Shown here: piece after piece, positions 4,678-6,874 of the stretch | How the letters are laid out: each line of letters opens with the position of its first letter | How positions within the stretch are numbered: the first letter of the stretch is position 1 | Assembly: GCA_913060595.1 (NCBI GenBank) | Contig: CAJXSA010000214.1 | Location: forward strand, 1-6,874 | DNA from: an uncultured Ignavibacteria bacterium | GTDB lineage: Bacteria > Bacteroidota > Ignavibacteria > SZUA-365 | Length of the DNA stretch: 6,874 bases | Direction: 5' to 3' | Notes under the pieces: generated by a model | The model's input: the letters and a program-made list of their open reading frames with translations, nothing else | Told to the model about the DNA's origin: nothing | Databases searched by the model: none | Position numbers and translations under genes: made by a program

Positions 4678-5675
4678 TCTTTGAGGCGGCACCAGAGCTC
4701 TGCGATCTGCACCGCATTGGTCGCTGCTCCCTTGCGAAGATTGTCCGACACCACCCACATCATCAGCCCGCGATCCGTCGACGGATCGCGGCGAAGCCTG
4801 CCCACGAAAACGTCATCGCGACCCCGCGCGGTCGCGGCGAGCGGATACTGTGCCTGCGCCGGATCATCGATGAGCGTGAGACACGGGAAATCCGTGAGCG
4901 CACTGCGCACATCTGCGAGTTCAAAATCACGTACGAAGGTCGCGGATACCGCTTCGCTGTGGCTGTCCGCGACCGGAACGCGCACACAGGTGGGCGCGAC
5001 GGGCAGCGCGGGCAGGTCGAGGATTTTCCGCGTTTCGTCGATCATTTTATGCTCTTCGGTCGTGAAACCGTCCGCGGTGAAATCGGCAATCTGCGGGAGG
5101 ACATTGGAAGCGATCGGATGCGGAAATGCGGGTGATGCCGCAGTCTCCCCGCGCTGCTCTGCGGCGAGCTGTTCGAGTCCTTTCCGCCCTGCCCCGCTCA
5201 CTGCCTGATACGTCGACACCGCCACACGGCAAAGCTCATAGCGGTCGTGCAGCGGCTTGAGTACGACGACCATCTGTATGGTCGAGCAGTTGGGATTGGC
5301 GATGATGCGCGGTGTGGCATCCGTGAGCGCCTGCGGATTGACCTCCGGGACGATGAGAGGGACATCCGCATGCATGCGCCAAGCGCTGCTGTTGTCGATG
5401 ACAACGGCGCCGCGTTCCACCGCGACCGGGGCCCACTCCCTGCTGGCGTCCCCTCCCGCGGAAAAGAGGGCGATATCGACACCGTCGAATGCTGCCGGGG
5501 TGAGTTCTCCCACGCTGATTTCTCCCCCGCGGAACGGCAGCCGTGTGCCGGCGCTGTGCGCTCGGGCGAGAGCTCGCAGCTCATGTGCCGGGAAATTCCT
5601 CTGCTCGAGTATGCGAATCATTGTCCGGCCCACCAGGCCGGTGGCACCGACGACCGCGACCGTGTACTGCTTCAT
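4665..5675 (-). CDS. asd: Aspartate-semialdehyde dehydrogenase
   Basis: Asd reduces L-4-aspartyl phosphate with NADPH to L-aspartate-4-semialdehyde, the branch point to lysine, diaminopimelate, threonine and methionine. The protein has 336 residues, normal for bacterial forms. The N-terminal Rossmann motif GATGLVG is at residues 10-16. ANPNCSTIQ supplies the catalytic nucleophile Cys130, and RVPVADSHSEAV supplies the catalytic His239. The C-terminal WVVSDNLRKGAATNAVQIAE helix (307-326) is characteristic. Most homologues have Gly-His-Ser at the catalytic histidine; here Ser238 replaces the glycine. I chose the ATG at 5673-5675 because the dinucleotide-binding fold begins there and AGGAG sits 4 bases upstream. 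The frame is open upstream to 5861, but that would cross a terminator and the end of the preceding gene. A strong intrinsic terminator directly precedes the ribosome-binding site, so expression may depend on read-through or a promoter overlapping the hairpin. Confidence 0.95.
   Translation of the reverse strand: MKQYTVAVVGATGLVGRTMIRILEQRNFPAHELRALARAHSAGTRLPFRGGEISVGELTPAAFDGVDIALFSAGGDASREWAPVAVERGAVVIDNSSAWRMHADVPLIVPEVNPQALTDATPRIIANPNCSTIQMVVVLKPLHDRYELCRVAVSTYQAVSGAGRKGLEQLAAEQRGETAASPAFPHPIASNVLPQIADFTADGFTTEEHKMIDETRKILDLPALPVAPTCVRVPVADSHSEAVSATFVRDFELADVRSALTDFPCLTLIDDPAQAQYPLAATARGRDDVFVGRLRRDPSTDRGLMMWVVSDNLRKGAATNAVQIAELWCRLKEQEG
4768..4791. repeat. Perfect 24-bp palindrome inside asd
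   Basis: Bases 4768-4791 read identically on both strands, centred on GTCGAC (4777-4782) with arms CCGCGATCC and GGATCGCGG. The stretch encodes residues around R296-D-P-S-T-D-R302 of Asd, a loop before the conserved C-terminal helix. It could fold as an mRNA hairpin or be cruciform-prone. It shares CGCGATCCG with the hairpin arm at 2661-2669. Confidence 0.6.
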
Positions 5676-5679
5676 CGTT

Positions 5680-5684
5680 CTCCT
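5680..5684 (-). promoter_or_regulatory. Ribosome-binding site of asd
   Basis: The minus strand has AGGAG, separated by AACG from the asd ATG. It begins only two bases after the T-run of the upstream terminator, and this fixes the asd start. Confidence 0.75.
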
Positions 5685-5686
5685 GC

Positions 5687-5727
5687 AAAAAAAATACCGC
5701 CCTGAGAACATCGCACACAGGGCGGTA
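5687..5727 (-). terminator. Strong intrinsic terminator between the outer-membrane protein gene and asd
   Basis: Read on the minus strand, TACCGCCCTG (complement of 5718-5727) pairs perfectly with CAGGGCGGTA (complement of 5695-5704): a 10-bp GC-rich stem with a 13-base loop. Eight T residues (5694-5687) follow at once. This is a canonical Rho-independent terminator for the gene ending at 5749. It leaves only 11 bases before the asd start codon, so it could also act as an attenuator for asd. The T-run itself fits a Bacteroidota -7 element (TATTTTTT) with a weak TGTG 19 bases upstream, so an asd promoter may overlap the terminator. Confidence 0.85.
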
Positions 5728-5748
5728 AATGACAAACCGGTGCGAGGA

Positions 5749-6874
5749 TCAGAAGTCCGCGCCGAGTGAGAAATAGTAAATCGGTGTCGAAAACTGCGCT
5801 CCGTTGTAGGACCAGGCGACATCCAACTTGAGCGGGAAGCCCAGGAACCACATGCGCGCACCGAAACCGGTGCCGATCAGCAGATCTCCGTTCTCGAGAT
5901 TGCCGTTGGGATCACGCTCGAAGGCCTTGAAATTCTCGAACGTATCGATTGCCGCACCGACATCGAGGAAAATGGCTCCGTTGACCGTCTGAAGGATGTA
6001 CGGCAGCACGCCCCCGAGGAAGTACTTCACGACAGGGAAGCGCAGTTCCGCGTTTCCAAGTCCGTACCGCGTCACGATGCGTGCGTTGTAGTTGTAGCCG
6101 CGCATGGGAAGCGCCGCGGTCAGGAAGGCGAAGTCCTCCTCGCTGTCGATCGGGATGCGCCCGTCCTCGAAAGTGCGGTTGATCCAGTTGTCGGTTCCGC
6201 CGAGGAAGAAGCGCTGCGGATTGCGTCCGAAGCTTCCGCCGCCGGAGCCGCGCAGGACGAAGGAGAAGTCGCCCCAGAAACGCCAGTATTTGCGATAGTC
6301 GAAGGTCGCCGAGAGGAAGGTCAGCGAGCTGCCCCCGAGTCCCGGACTGCCGAACGCGCGCACCTCGTACCGGGAGCCGCGCACGGGGGACCACATGCCC
6401 CAGAGGCTGTTGTCATGGACGAACCCGATATTCGGCACGATCACCGATCGTTCGCGTATCGGCAGATCCGCCCTGTCGAGGTTTTCCTGGGAAATGTTCA
6501 TCCAGGTCAGCGACCCTTCGAGGCGATTGAACTTGTCAAAGGGATAGCGCATGCTGAGTCCGAAGCCGAACTGCCGGTAGCGCACGAGGTCGTCATACAG
6601 TCCCCCGGTGTACGAGAGCAGGAAGCGTGCGCTGTGAAAGCCCTGCACTCCCCAGTCGATGCGACCGGGCAGGTAGGAATAGCCGAGTGCGTAGTCGCTG
6701 TTTTTCAAGTCGCCGATCAGGTTGGTCAGGAACATGATCTGATGATCGCCCAGCATGTCGCTGAAGGCCATCTGCGTTGTGCCGAGCACGCCGTAAAAGG
6801 TGCTGAAGCCCGCGTTCCCGTAGACGAGGTCGGCGGAAAAACTCAGTTTGTACTTGTTGATGATGAATTCGCCG
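5749..6874 (-). CDS. C-terminal beta-barrel of a large outer-membrane protein (partial, 5' end outside window)
   Basis: The frame is open from the window edge to a TGA at 5749-5751, giving 374 residues. All of it looks like amphipathic beta-strands rich in Gly, Phe, Tyr and Asn, ending ...YYFSLGADF with the C-terminal Phe used for barrel insertion. The opening segment (YKLSFSADLVYGNAGFSTFYGVLG) and MAFSDMLGDHQIMFLTNL resemble the barrel that follows a TolB/PD40-type beta-propeller in large FCB-group proteins. RFFLGGTDNWINR and RGYNYNARIVTRYGLGNAELRFPVVKYFLGG resemble the Omp85/surface-antigen RGY and N.ELR.P patterns. I therefore infer a propeller-plus-barrel or Omp85-like outer-membrane protein; the missing N-terminus would decide. 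The GTG at 6789 is internal because the barrel pattern continues upstream of it. It is followed by a strong terminator and then asd. Confidence 0.75.
   Translation of the reverse strand, partial: GEFIINKYKLSFSADLVYGNAGFSTFYGVLGTTQMAFSDMLGDHQIMFLTNLIGDLKNSDYALGYSYLPGRIDWGVQGFHSARFLLSYTGGLYDDLVRYRQFGFGLSMRYPFDKFNRLEGSLTWMNISQENLDRADLPIRERSVIVPNIGFVHDNSLWGMWSPVRGSRYEVRAFGSPGLGGSSLTFLSATFDYRKYWRFWGDFSFVLRGSGGGSFGRNPQRFFLGGTDNWINRTFEDGRIPIDSEEDFAFLTAALPMRGYNYNARIVTRYGLGNAELRFPVVKYFLGGVLPYILQTVNGAIFLDVGAAIDTFENFKAFERDPNGNLENGDLLIGTGFGARMWFLGFPLKLDVAWSYNGAQFSTPIYYFSLGADF

Noticed and set aside
5676..5861. Extension of asd upstream to 5861
   Set aside because: It would run through the terminator and the end of the upstream barrel gene. 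The Rossmann motif begins right after the ATG at 5675, which has a good AGGAG.

Overview
The window reads as chromosomal DNA of a GC-rich Gram-negative bacterium, most likely in the FCB supergroup (Bacteroidota, Chlorobiota or Ignavibacteria-like). Three of its genes encode outer-membrane barrel proteins. The TonB receptor carries an N-terminal carboxypeptidase-regulatory-like domain, which is typical of that group, and a possible promoter matches the Bacteroidota -33/-7 spacing. The phylum is inferred from protein style, not from a search.

Layout. Positions 2-298 (+) hold the 3' end of an outer-membrane barrel gene. It converges on a three-gene minus-strand cluster, 3611 to 380, and a 37-base hairpin (347-383) lies between them. 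In transcription order the cluster encodes a small His/Cys-rich membrane-anchored or exported protein (3611-3264), a small acidic His-containing lipoprotein (3185-2733), and a TonB-dependent receptor resembling the ZnuD zinc receptors (2650-380). Together they look like a transition-metal acquisition operon, with zinc the best guess. All spacers of the operon contain inverted repeats. The largest (2657-2698) buries the receptor's ribosome-binding site.

A 207-bp divergent promoter region (3612-3818) separates this operon from folE (3819-4592, +), a zinc-dependent GTP cyclohydrolase I with all metal ligands intact. folE converges on asd (5675-4665, -), aspartate-semialdehyde dehydrogenase, with a short hairpin and a 19-bp tandem repeat between them. 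Upstream of asd on the same strand is the C-terminal barrel of another outer-membrane protein (6874-5749, -), which runs off the window. A textbook intrinsic terminator lies between these two genes and ends only two bases before the asd Shine-Dalgarno sequence.

I see no complete mobile element, CRISPR array, tRNA or rRNA. The parts most worth a second look are the putative metal-uptake cassette with its small proteins, the hairpin that masks the receptor's ribosome-binding site, and the terminator abutting the asd ribosome-binding site.
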